DNA of 64,000 nucleotides, taken from Pagrus major (Eukaryota > Chordata > Actinopteri > Spariformes > Sparidae). Below the pieces are notes generated by a model. It saw nothing but the letters and a program-made list of their open reading frames with translations, searched no databases and was not told where the DNA came from. The stretch spans positions 21,829,749 through 21,893,748 of the forward strand of contig NC_133237.1 in the NCBI RefSeq assembly GCF_040436345.1, in the 5' to 3' direction. This document shows positions 46,461 to 58,199 of the stretch, piece after piece (within the stretch, counting starts at the first letter, position 1; every line of letters starts with the position of its first letter). Made by a program: the position numbers and the translations under genes.

Positions 46461-47623
46461 CATGTATAAATACAATGTCATGATTATGGGAAGAAAATGT
46501 TATACTATGCTATAATGCTATACACCAGGGACAGACTGATTATAGGCTTGACTGATAATCGATATCTGTGATTTTTCTCTCAGACTGCAGATAAAATAAA
46601 CTAATTTAAAAACTTTGGCTCTGATGCAACGTCCTCACACACAATTTTCCACCCACAACAATATCTGATTGGTAACACATTACAATTAATAGCCTATACA
46701 CAACAATAATAACAATAATAATAATAGTAATAAATAATGAATCTGCAGAGGAACTAGTGACTAAATGTATCAATTAAATGTAGTTAAGAGGAAGTATAAA
46801 GTAGCAGACAAAGGAAATACTCAAGTGAAGTACCCCAAAATTGTACTTATGAGCGGTACCTGAATATATGGTTACTCAAATATCGGGTCTAAATGAATGT
46901 AATTGGTCTCCTAAATTTCTAATGATTTGTATCAGCCCTGAAAACGACGTATCAGTCGACCCTACTATAGCCTACATGTGGCCTATATTGATGAAAACAA
47001 AATGACAGATCCATTGGAGATTTAAATTATGATGCGGTGCAAGAAAAGTGGCACTTAACATCAACAAAGTTTACCACATTTACCCTTCATTTTCACAAAA
47101 AACACAGAAATGTCAGCTTTGATGCTGCGAGGTTGGATCATAATAACTTCTACTAATAGGCAGATTTACACCCAAATGCAAGCTAGATATGAAAATATGA
47201 AAATGTAGCTACATACTGTGTATTTGGTTTCATTCAAAATTATCAAGCAAACACTAAAAAAGACATAATGGGGAGTCAACTTTGGCTAAATATACGCGAT
47301 TTGATTAAAGACATAACGTAGGAAGTTATTACCAGACTCCTGGCAAAGTATATCCACTGTGTGAAGTACTCAGGTGTATCAGCTGCAGCTCAAATACTTA
47401 TATTTCATATCATGAGGAGCATTTTGAATATGACATTCAGAGAAAACACTCTGCTACCAAATATAAACTGTGTTTGCTACGTTTAATGTGAAACGTAACA
47501 AAATCTGGTAAATAAAGTCACAATTTGTAAGCTAAGCTAACATTTACCGACACAAACCGAACAGGAAACAGACACATTTTCAAACACTGCCAGCTGAAGC
47601 GACAGTAAATAAGTTATATTTAC

Positions 47624-47760
47624 CTGTTATAGCGACATTTACACCGTTTATCCACTTTAAAAATGTAAAATACGAGCCTGTGTTCAGTCGAGAAGCTGCA
47701 ACAACTCCAGCAGCCACAACTTTACCGCCTGTGTGACGACAAAAACATACCGGAAGGGAA
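47624..47760 (-). other. Candidate non-coding first exon and promoter of kdm8
   Basis: Exon 2 of kdm8 starts after an acceptor 22 nt before the ATG, so a leader exon is expected. On the minus strand ATAACAG|GTAAATA at 47,624 is a good donor. Upstream DNA (47,690-47,830) is the only GC-richer stretch here and has an ETS core CCGGAAG at 47,750-47,756. The transcription start itself is not visible. Confidence 0.4.
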
Positions 47761-48081
47761 CTCGGACGGCGGAAAAGAAAGGTTCCACTTACGTTCAAGG
47801 TGAGCGACACGGGAAACCAAGCTTCCAGAAATGACGCATAAATACGTGAGTTCACCGTTAATACAACTTAAGGAATTTTAAACGTTTTATATTTTATTTA
47901 TTTTTACAGCACAACATTGACCTGCATTCACTCTGTGCTCCTGTAGAGGGTAGTAACATCTGCACATCCTCTAATCTGTGACATGCAGCATCATATGTTT
48001 GAGGCGGTGTAACATTGAAATGAAAGACATCTTGTTAAGTGATTGGTCTGTATGTGAGACCCACCTCCCCCAACACTCACT

Positions 48082-48083
<2 letters not shown>

Positions 48084-48122
<39 letters not shown>
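48084..48122. repeat. (AC)n microsatellite
   Basis: About 19 uninterrupted AC units. Confidence 0.95.
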
Positions 48123-48124
<2 letters not shown>

Positions 48125-50331
48125 TACACACACCTGTTTGTTCAGTGATGCCAGCATCCTACTGCGCATACACCCTCCCACTCTCTGCTCCTACACTGTC
48201 CCATCTGTCCACAACCTCTCAGCCTTGTAGCTGCATGGAGACGTGTTGCTCTCTCATCTGAGCTCTTTCTTTACATAGATTATCAACCAGCTGTTGGAAA
48301 AGAAAGAAAAAAAACAATGCTCCTTTGACACCACAGCCTGATTTATCCACACATAGAGACACAAGTCTGTCCCAACAGGTGAACAACATCCACTCATTAT
48401 GTGGCATTGAGGCAACAATTCTTCTGTTATGATAAATGATGGTGCATTTGTTACAACAAACATTTGTTTTCCCCCTCTTTTCATTGCACCTGCTACTCAG
48501 AATGTCTTATGTAAATGCATTTATTCCTAGAAGGCTGATTGATATGTATCTGCTCATGCGAGGCTAAAACAATAATTGAGTTTGTCTTTTTGATGCCACA
48601 CTGAGATATTTGAGTTTTCCGTATTCAATTGCCTTTTCGGTGGGGTGAAGCCTGAGCAAACATGATAGGAAACCTTCGACAGGGAAGTGTAGAATCTATA
48701 AACATGCCGCACTATTATCAAATGTCAAACACTCTATGAAATTCAAATAATCTCGGTGCAAACCACGGAGCCGTTCCTGTATGTAAAGCAGACGGAAACA
48801 AGAGAGCGGCAGCCTGCCTTTCCAGGAATCACAGGGGATTTTAAAATGTTTCATGCATTTCTGTTCATTCTCGCTGTGTAAACAGCAGAATTCTCGTTCG
48901 CTTACATGCATGAAGGTGAGAAATAACTAGGGAGAGCAAAAAAAACTGTTGTGTTTCTCTCCTTTGAGCTCTGCTTTTACTAAAAGTAAAAAGTCAGTTA
49001 CAATTTTAATGCACAGGAAACTAAATGTGTGTAACATCAAATATATGAATCAATTACTAACATTTCAGGCAGAAAAACATTGTCAACCGACACTGCAGCA
49101 AAAAAAAGCCATCGGATAACATGAATCTGTGTACAAACATATTGTACACCTCAGCTGTTCAAACACACTCTGTTCATTATTGTACTGGATGCTGTGGGAA
49201 CTTCACACCATGATGTGAATGCTGTGTTTGTGTACTGCTGCTTGTGTGAGCGTTGGGGGTGGTCCCAGCAGGAGAGGCCGATGTATTATTCACATGTGTC
49301 TGACTCTGTGGTTGTAAGAAGGTGCGGGGCTACACTGAAGGTCAGAGGCCCAGCGATGTTATTCCTCCCTGTGCTGTCAGCGCTGACTTCATGCGCAGGC
49401 CGTCTTCCCAAATCTCCATCGGCAGGGGTCGGTGACCTTTCCCCAGTCTACGCGGAGGGGGAAGGAGATCGCTCCGTCTGCTCCTCCCGGGGCCTCGTTA
49501 GCTGGTGGCACTCTGAAGATACTGAAGGATTCAATTTTTAAATATTCTGTGTGCTATTTCTTCATTTTCTTGAAATGTAGGATTTTTTTTTTTTTACAAG
49601 GGAATGAATTATGATGTTATTCGACGTGCAGTTGAGCTCATGCACCTTTCAGACGGAGTGCGTGCTAACATTTTTAGCTTAGCTGCTACAGTGGAGATTT
49701 CAGCTTGTAATTAACGTCTTTTCAAATCAGTTTCGGATCTCGGGGCATCCAGAGACCAGGATTACACCAGATTAGCTGTTTGGAGACATTTTACTGTTGC
49801 TTTTTACAGATACAATAAATTAAATATTGAGACTATTTCACCAACTGCCATGAGACTGGGTTGGATGACTGTTTTGTAAATGAAATTGTTTTTGTGAGCC
49901 AGAAGAAAATTTAAAAGACATTTTCTAAAGAGATTCAATGCCGTTAAAGAAAATAATCCCGCCTTGTTCTGGAGCCTTTCAGTCATGTGACTCTTCCTCT
50001 GCAGACTGAGCTGCAGAGGAAGATGTTGTGATATGACAGAAAGCAGCTTGAAGGAACAAACTTTTAGTCTCACCATTCAATTCACTTTATTCTCTATAAC
50101 CACTTTTTGTGCCTGCTTGGTTTGTTTTCGATCAAAAGTGAATTTCATTGTTGCTTCATAAAAGTTCTCTAAATTTAATTTACTTTGAAGTAAACCGTTT
50201 AAAGTGTGTACGCAACTTTCTTTTTGGAATCTCGTCTGTGCCGGAGTTTGTGCGGTAAACAATTAATTTGGTTTGTGTTATCATGATTCCCTTTGAACCT
50301 GCTTGCCTCAGCAGTGCTGTATCACCAACCC

Positions 50332-50359
50332 GCAGCAGCAGCAGCAGCAGCAGCAGCAG
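50332..50359. repeat. (GCA)n trinucleotide repeat
   Basis: Nine GCA units in non-coding sequence. The Cys- or Gln-run readings it creates in open frames are not a gene. Confidence 0.9.
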
Positions 50360-52379
50360 TTCACGACTTGCCAGCAGCTGAACGGGGCGGCAGGGCAGCG
50401 TGGACCGTGACTGTCAGCGGCGTATTCCCAGAGGCCTTTGAGGGCTGAACCGCCGGGACACCACAGGAGGGATGTAATCACCACCATTACGCTCCAGGTG
50501 CTGCTGAAATAAAAGATGGAAACAAGCCTCCGGCGGTGTTGCCATGGATTGGAATCCAATTAAACACTGTTTAGCTCGACACAAACTGCCAGTCGTAGCC
50601 TGTTGACTCATGAAATTAATGCATTGTCGTGGCACAAAGAAACTGTTGCAACAGAGAGTGCAGCATGACCCGAGGCAGGACCCATTCACACCGCTGGAGC
50701 TTAATTCGCGGGTGATGTAAATATCATTTGGCAATTTAAGTGTCAAAGACACAACACAATATTGCATCTGTAATTCCACAATCTGGGCACTTTTGTCCCT
50801 GCGCAGCTTTGAAGGTCATCTGTTTGCCAAAGCCGGCACACAAACACACATCATGTCAGCACCTCCGAATGCAGTGTCACGTTTATCCCCAAGGCAATTT
50901 ATGCAAACATAAAAACTAGTGGAGGTTAAGGGTTGCTACATTCCTTGGAAACCTTGTAATGGGTATTTGGAAATACCCCGAGGACGTAACAAATGAGAGG
51001 TGTAAAGTTAAATGTCCTGTGAAATCATCAGGAGATCTGAAACAAGCTGCCTTTACAGCCGCCGGGAGGTTTCCACAGACAATTATCTCGGGCACACCCA
51101 GCCTTCGGCTCAGTGTGACTACAGGTCAGCGTTGCAGGGCCGCTCGCTTACAGATGTTGCTGGTAAATCGGAGGCAGGGATGACGGAGCCGTCCCCTGGG
51201 TCACCGCTGAGACACGGGCTCGCCAGCTTGGCGTGCCTCCACAGAGCAGTGTTACTGGAGCGCTCTCTTCTCTTCTCGCTGCAAGCAGGTGCTCACTTCC
51301 AGTGGCTTAATGTGGGACGCCAGAGTGCAGGCAGTCCGTCAAAACCACTTTGGATCAAATTAATGCAACCAGGTGTGCCCCTGCAGTTGGGGCTCAGGTG
51401 ACACCTGCTACTTCCCTTTAATTAGAGCTCAAACAGCTGTTTCAGGATAGACAGAGAGGGAGAGGGTCCCCAGGTTAGTTTGCTGCCTCCCGGCTTGGTA
51501 CCGGTCACACTTGATTACTGGGGCATGTTTTGGGTGAAGCTGATACACAGATCAATAACCCTCAGTCAGGAAATATACGTTTTCACCCTTCAGCAGCGAA
51601 TATAAGTCCTAATGACATTGAACGCATTTGGCTGCTTGAATAACCCCCATGTATTTCACTCCTCCAGTCTATTTATAAGAAGAGTAGGGCTCTTCTGGCC
51701 AAAAGGACTCACTTCTGACAAATATGACTCACTTGCTAAGCAAGGTGAAGATAAAAGTGGAGGCAGTCTTCACCTCGTTATTCTCGTACTGTGGAGAATC
51801 TTCAGGGGGCTGCGAGCTCTGAGGGTAGTTTAGGTAGCTTTGATCTTTCTTGGATCCAGTAATAAGCATAGTGCAGATGAAGAGAGAAGGTATCCATCTT
51901 GAAATATGATTTCCCTTTGGTTCTTTAACAAGGCTAAAAAGAGGTGGGTGGTCAGCTCCAGGGGCTCTGCGGGAAATTCTAAGCTCCCGACAACATGCGA
52001 GCGTGGAGCTCATACATGCGACTGTGGGAGCCGAACAAAGTGATATTGCTCCAAATGTTCGGGAGGGCCCCTGCAGCTGGGGATCCTGGGAATCATTACT
52101 CAAAAATGCATGCCCCCCCCCCCCACACACAGTCTGTACATCTGCAAGTCACAAGGTGGAGAGTGAGTATGTGAGGAGAAGACACAACATTTCTAAATCT
52201 GCATATACAGAGCATGCCTGAGCAGTGAGGTACAGCAAAAACCAAATAATGACAATGTTTTAATTAATCTCTCCTCATGCATATGCAAATATACAGTACA
52301 TGCATTTTTAATAATAGGATGACAGTGTACACTCATCCAGGGGTTTTAATTTACGTGTTGATGGGAAGACACAGTAAAT

Positions 52380-53720
52380 ATGGTGAATTTCTAACTAATA
52401 GATATCATCATGAAACTTCCTCGCTTGATTTCTCACATTAAGACAATTACTTTTTGTATTACAGGTTTCTTGAAATGTTTTACAAGAATGTCTTTCGTGT
52501 GGTACAACATCGGGAAAAAGGAAAAGAAAAGTTGGATTTTTTAAATAATTAATTCTACAAAACTTGAAAAAAATGCCGTATGGCCTTCATATAGACTTTT
52601 TTCTAAACACCCAAGTGTTACCAAATTGGAAAAATGTAACGTTTATTTTTGACGTAATTTGAAATGAGAGATTTTGATAAAGTCAATATTTTAAGCTTAG
52701 ATTTGGTTATTTTTTCCAGACACATGTCATTTGTGCTGTTGGAAATGTGAAAATGTCTGTTGTCACTGTTTTTGGCAGTAATAACTGGTACCATTTTGGT
52801 GATTTTTTTCGAGAAAACATACAGTACCTTCCAATCCACCAACATGTTGCTGGAGTTCATAGGTTTAAGGATCCAAATGAGGCAGGATCCAAATTCTTGT
52901 ATCATTTCGTTGATATACGAGACGCTTTAACAGTGGGAATTTTGGTTTTCTTCTTTTATGTCTCAATAAATCAGAAAATACTGTCAACAGCCATGAAAGA
53001 ATATATTTTTGCCGTGTTTTTACAGGAATCAAATGATCTATAAATCACGCTGTGAATGACATGCAAGTAAAACCCTTCAGAATATAACTGATTGAATATT
53101 AAACTGGAAGGTTTGGTGTGTAAGTGCTACTGAGGTTCAGATTTCTGGCTCAGAGTGCAAAAACAACTAATTGTGAGAAAACTGCTATTAGTGTAAAATT
53201 CCATAATTTATATTTTTGGCAAAAATGGTGACAGGGTAAACATTTTAATTAAAATATATCTCTGTGTAACTTCCCCAGTTGTTTAAATATGCATATGAGG
53301 CAATTAAAAATGCACTAATTTGCATTTGTTTCCAGAACAGAAATGTGAACACTGGATGAAGCCTGGTTTCATTCTGTTGAGTTTATACATACAATTTTCG
53401 AGATCTTTTTTTTTTTTAATCTCTCCATTAATCAGAATATAGTCAACAGCCACCATTTTTAGGGATCAGATGTAATATAAATCAGGTTATGAATTATTTA
53501 TGAACAACCCCTATTTATGAACAATTCTTATGATGGGAATAAAACTGGAAAGTTTGATGTGTGTGAGTGCTGCTGAAGAAGAGATTTCTGACTCAGTGTG
53601 AGAAGATAAAGACATGCGCTGTAATATATAGACAAATTAATAGATGTCACTGTGAAACTTGATAACGTACTTTATGGTAAATATGTTTTTTGTATCACAA
53701 GTTTGTCTGATATTTTCTGT
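52380..53720 (+). repeat. Dispersed repeat family R1, copies 2 and 3 in tandem
   Basis: Two divergent copies: 52,380-53,180 and about 53,180-53,720. Shared blocks are AATCAGAAAATACTGTCAAC / AATCAGAATATAGTCAACAG, CTGGAAGGTTTGGTGTG / CTGGAAAGTTTGATGTG, AGATTTCTGGCTCAG / AGATTTCTGACTCAG and CTAATAGATATCATCATGAA / TTAATAGATGTCACTGTGAA. The same blocks occur once in zc3h7a at 7.7-8.1 kb. Confidence 0.6.
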
Positions 53721-53729
53721 TATGTACCT

Positions 53730-56700
53730 ATTTGCACTACTTTGCATCTGAACTAAAAACACCTTAATGTGTATTTTGCACATTTCCTTCCCACTAGTCT
53801 GAAAGAAAAAACAAGCTATGGAAGCAAAATAACCCCAAATCTCAAAATTGACCAGTGCTTGAAAAAAACAGTGTTTACCTTCAAAGAGATCTTTTTGAAA
53901 ATGGCAAAATCATGTCTTTAAAACACTTTCCTTTAACAAAACTCAATGCTCTTCCTCCCCCGGCTCTGCTCTGAAAACAGTTCAAAGGTCAGTCCAGGAG
54001 GAGAAGTTCATGTACCAGCAGAGAGCAGTGTTGTGGCAGCAAAGTCCTCCCCTCATCATGGCTTAATGATTTAGTATGCAAAGAGGGAGCAGAGATAGTC
54101 GCATATCTCATGCTTTCTTTGTTGACAGTGTTTTGACTCCAAAGGCTTTTCATCAGGTCAGATTCATGAATGACATCCTCAAACGTTTCAGAGAGAGGCT
54201 GTAAAAGGAAGATTAAGCCTTCAAAAATCCTGTCAGGGGGACTAGCTTACGTACCGACAGAACAACTCACAAATGCACTGTTTGCTTTCCAATATAAAGC
54301 AGGATGAGCACTTCAGGTAAATAAAGGTAAACAGGTGTGTCTGACTCTGTTGTTGAACTCCTTGTTGAAATGATTTCTAACCATAAACTGAATGCATCCT
54401 ATCTCCAACTAGAACATAGGTTTAAATCTGTTTATCTTGTCACCATATTTGTTGAATTTGAACATAAAACACAAATTTTTTATCAAAAAAAGATGTAAAA
54501 AATGTTTTTGTACCTATTACAGGTACAAACAGCGGATCCTCAAGCATTTTCTTTGTGTTTCCTGTGTGCTGCACAGGCAACAAAGGCTCCAGAATAGAAT
54601 CTGAACACGCTCAAAACCCATAAAACATTGTACACACCTGAGTCGAGAATGCCTATTGGCGGTTTGTGAACAAATCAAAGCCCGTGGGTGTCTGACCTTG
54701 GCGCACGCTACCAGCTTCAAACTGGGTCGGCAGTCACCTCTACTCGCGAAAAGAAGTCTTTTTCTTCATTTGAAATCTAACGCGCCGGGTGGATGCATCC
54801 ACAGGTCTGTATACGTCTGTATGGAAGGGCAAATGTTTGCACTTGTTTGTGGTGGAAGGAGGAAGACGGTTAATTTTCGTGGCACCTGTGACCTGCCACT
54901 GTTTCTGTCACAAACAACTGCCGCGGTGAATAACGAGGGAGAGAGGAAGATGTATCGTGGCAGAGTCTTTTTTTTCTTCTTCTTTTATTGTCCCAACAGC
55001 CTGGGGCAGACGTATGCAGAGCGATGCCAAGATGTCATCACACGGTATTGATTTAAGAAACCTGAGGAGCTGATTGATGATTTCCACTCTGGACTCTGAA
55101 TAACACGCTTCCCCTTCATCAGCTCTCTCCATATTTGCCATTGCTTTTACTAATAGTCATTATCATCCCTCCCCCCCTCCACAATGCACACATATACATC
55201 ACTTTCCTTGCATTGTATGGAGAATGGTTGGCAGGAGAAGGAGCCAAAACATGAATAAATCAGAGCAAAGTAATTCAGTCCTTCAACCACCTGCCTCTCC
55301 GATGAACAAATACACAGACACATCCCTGAACATGCCCAAGGGCTCTTATCACATCCAGCTGTCAAACGGGTGCTGATACATCACCCAAGTTCTGTGTTCG
55401 CATTCTGACACCGTGACCTCTCAGAATAAATCTTTAATATGTCCGAATGAGTCGGGTGTTCACTGTTTTTGTGTTTGAATTTACAGGGATGAATTTCCAT
55501 ATAACACAAAATTTGTCACTCTTCCTTTCTCGCATCCGAACACATTTATATTGTGTGTGGGTCTGAGTGTGTATGTCAACCTTTATAAGGTGTTTAGTCG
55601 TCTCACTGAGGGACCATTCAGCGAGGAAGGGCGCCGCTGTGGCCGGCCGTTGCCAGTATTTCCTGCACTTATGTTTTCCACAGCAGGATTTTTACAGATT
55701 TCCTGTTACAAATGAATCTTTCCTCTCCTTTTTTTGCTCCTCGCCAACAAATTGTGATCTGTTCCCAAGTCCTGCTACCTAAAAAAAAAAAAAAAATAAA
55801 TGAAAAAACCGGAAACAAAGCTGCATTCTGGTAACCTTGGAAACTGAAGTCTTGTTTGAAAAGGCTGGAGCACTGTTTCTTCAAATTCAATCATGTCATT
55901 AAAGTTGTCACACAATGTGGTCAATCAGCTACAGATACAGTGGCAGCTCTGTGAAGATGAGACATGTTTAAACAAAATGTATGGCGAAGTGTAAGGCCTG
56001 GTCCACACATACATCTTTGGAAACAGGTTTTAAACAAATATGATCTCTGTTTCAGAAATAATCTCCGTCCGTCTGTACTAACACACCTGAAACGCATATC
56101 ACGTGACTGTTCTGTACACTGGGCACGCACATGCCGGTGTAAACAGGAACTAGATCAGCCCAGTCACCAGGGGGAAATGGATAAAAACAGATATGTTCAG
56201 AATTGTACATATCGCAGGCTACGTGTCACATCATGTCCACACCACATGGTCATTACCTGACTTTCATGTCACGAGGCGGAGGGGATGGTGGCCACAACAC
56301 TGCCAAGCCAAGTCTCAGCTTTAGGTGTGAAACCTCTGGACGTATTTGATGCGGGGCGACGGCGTTTCAACAATTGTAAGCGTGCACCACTGGATCATTT
56401 TAGGGAGACCTCAGGACAATTCCCATCTGTGTTTGTCACAAGACCTCGGGACATCTCCAGTCGCGTTTTTGACGACCAAAACAGGTATTTTCAGCCAAAA
56501 CATGTTTTCCCAATTGTAGCCAAGTGGTTTTTGTGTCTAAACCTAACCTGACCAGAGCGTGAGCACAGCACTGTGAGAAAAAAAAGATTGCAAATTGATC
56601 ATAAAGAAACATAAAGTTTGAAATTATCTGTAGTTTTGCAAAAATGTACATTGCCAACATTTATTCTGGTGTTTGGGGTTGAGCAGATTGTCCCTTTAAC

Positions 56701-57850
56701 GTTACAGCTTACTTACTTTTACTTTTAGTTTCTATTATGTTACAGGCACCAGGGCTGACATCAAGGCAATCTTTCCTCAAAAGAATAGACAAAAATGACG
56801 AGGCGGGGATATCGTGGGTCATTCATTATCCATTCCATCAATGTACAAACTCAAATATTCTACAATATCATAACACATAACCCGAGATGACATTTGCAAA
56901 ATTATCATACGGGAAGCGAACGTGGGTGTCTGCTTTATCATTTCCAAAAAACTCCGTCCAGACATAAACACTGGATGTTTGTGAATATCTTCACCCTGGA
57001 AGGAGTTTACATTATTATAAATACCCACATACTCATGGACAGGACTTAATACTCTGGGTTCTTGCATGAAATGTATTCTCTGCAAAAATCTGCTGAAAGA
57101 GGAATCAATAAACGTCTTGAAACATCACTTAGGACACACAGCTGAACTGGCTGAAGGACTGCTGTCCTCCATAAGCTTCTTATATTTCCTTTGAAATCAA
57201 TTCATTAGTTTTCCTCTGTCTAGTTCAGAGAAGATTTGCCTCGGAAGGAAGAGGGATTTGTCCTGCCTTGCCTGTGGGCCTCACTGTTTGTTTTACTGAT
57301 AATATGTTTGACATTGAAAATTAAAACACCTACATGAGAAGTGAACAGCGTTTAAACTGCACTGGTTCCAGAAACATGAATTCAGTGTAAAGAAGGTGGT
57401 CAGGATATCGATCTCTTCTGCAAAAGTGATTTTTCTTCGACATAATTCACGTCACATTTTTGTGTAGCTAAATAAACAGGATTTAGCAGCTCTGTGGTAA
57501 TCAATAACATACTCTGCGGACTTAATCCTTAAAAAAACAGTTAAAATGCGAGTGGGAAGGCCCTCTGATTCTCTGTCTGGCCACAGAAAACATTTCCATT
57601 TGCCATATTTTCCGCTACTGAAACACTGAGATGAATCCGTTACTTGTAGGATGTGAAAGATTTGGCAGTTCACTGACTCCAGGCAAACTTGGCAGGCCTC
57701 ACTAGTTTGTATTCTAGCTCACTAGAGTCTATCCGCTACAGCAGACTCAGGCCTCTCCCCTGACATCCCCCCTGTAATCTTGATGCTAATGCTAAGTAAA
57801 AGACAGAAATGTTATGATTCATTATGATAACACTGTAGCAGAGAATGTGA
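53730..57850. other. Gene-free DNA (middle part)
   Basis: No supported exon on either strand. A MITE-like fragment starts near 55,975 (TGGTCCACACATACATCTTT) with fish-repeat character. Otherwise this is unique-looking, AT-rich sequence. Confidence 0.55.
55975..56170. mobile_element. MITE-like fragment ('GGTCCACACATACA' type)
   Basis: GGCCTGGTCCACACATACAT, CGTCCGTCTGTACTAACACA, CTGAAACGCATATCACGTGA and GCCGGTGTAAACAGGAA follow the pattern of a common teleost repeat related to 'GTCCACACATACACG...GTGTAAACG'. The ends are not clearly paired. Confidence 0.4.
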
Positions 57851-58136
57851 AATCATAGAAATAATACAAGCTGTTCACCTCGAGCCATTTTTCGGCTTCC
57901 AGGGCGGAGAAGGAAGAAAAAGAAACACGCCAAGACTCGAACGCTCACAGAATTTCTTTTGTCCAACTTCCAGCTCGGTGACAACGAGGAGACGAAACAG
58001 CATCAAAGGTCATTTTTGTAATTATTCAGACATGATTCATTAGCATGTGTGGTCACTGTAATCAGCATCATTATCTCCATCACGGCATTATCAGAGAGAA
58101 TTAAATGTCAGAGCGACGCAAACAACACGAGCGCTG

Positions 58137-58151
58137 CACACACACACACAC

Positions 58152-58192
<41 letters not shown>
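58137..58192. repeat. (CA)n microsatellite
   Basis: About 28 CA units with one CG interruption. Confidence 0.95.
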
Positions 58193-58196
<4 letters not shown>

Positions 58197-58199
58197 AAC

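Larger units (their letters stand above)
47860..52380. other. Gene-free DNA upstream of kdm8 (left part)
   Basis: No exon with coding bias and flanking splice sites found on either strand. It holds (AC)n at 48,084-48,122, (GCA)n at 50,332-50,359 and several higher-complexity, low-repeat stretches (48,580-48,920; 50,560-51,500). Open frames up to about 130 codons occur but overlap one another on both strands, and none shows a domain. Confidence 0.6.

Noticed and set aside
49194-49541. 115-codon open frame in GC-richer DNA
   Set aside because: Overlapped by another frame at 49,432-49,614, and no recognisable motif; coding bias is not evident.
50308-50779. Minus-strand frames with Cys or Gln runs
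   Set aside because: Created by the (GCA)n microsatellite; no conserved sequence around it.
51012-52130. Open frames of 129 (+) and 133 (-) codons
   Set aside because: Neither has a domain, splice partners or a clear start context. Frames of this size are expected by chance in a GC-balanced 16-kb region.
54656-55051. 131-codon open frame on the + strand
   Set aside because: It contains a poly-Phe run from a T/C tract and is partly opposed by another frame at 54,908-55,141; no domain is seen.
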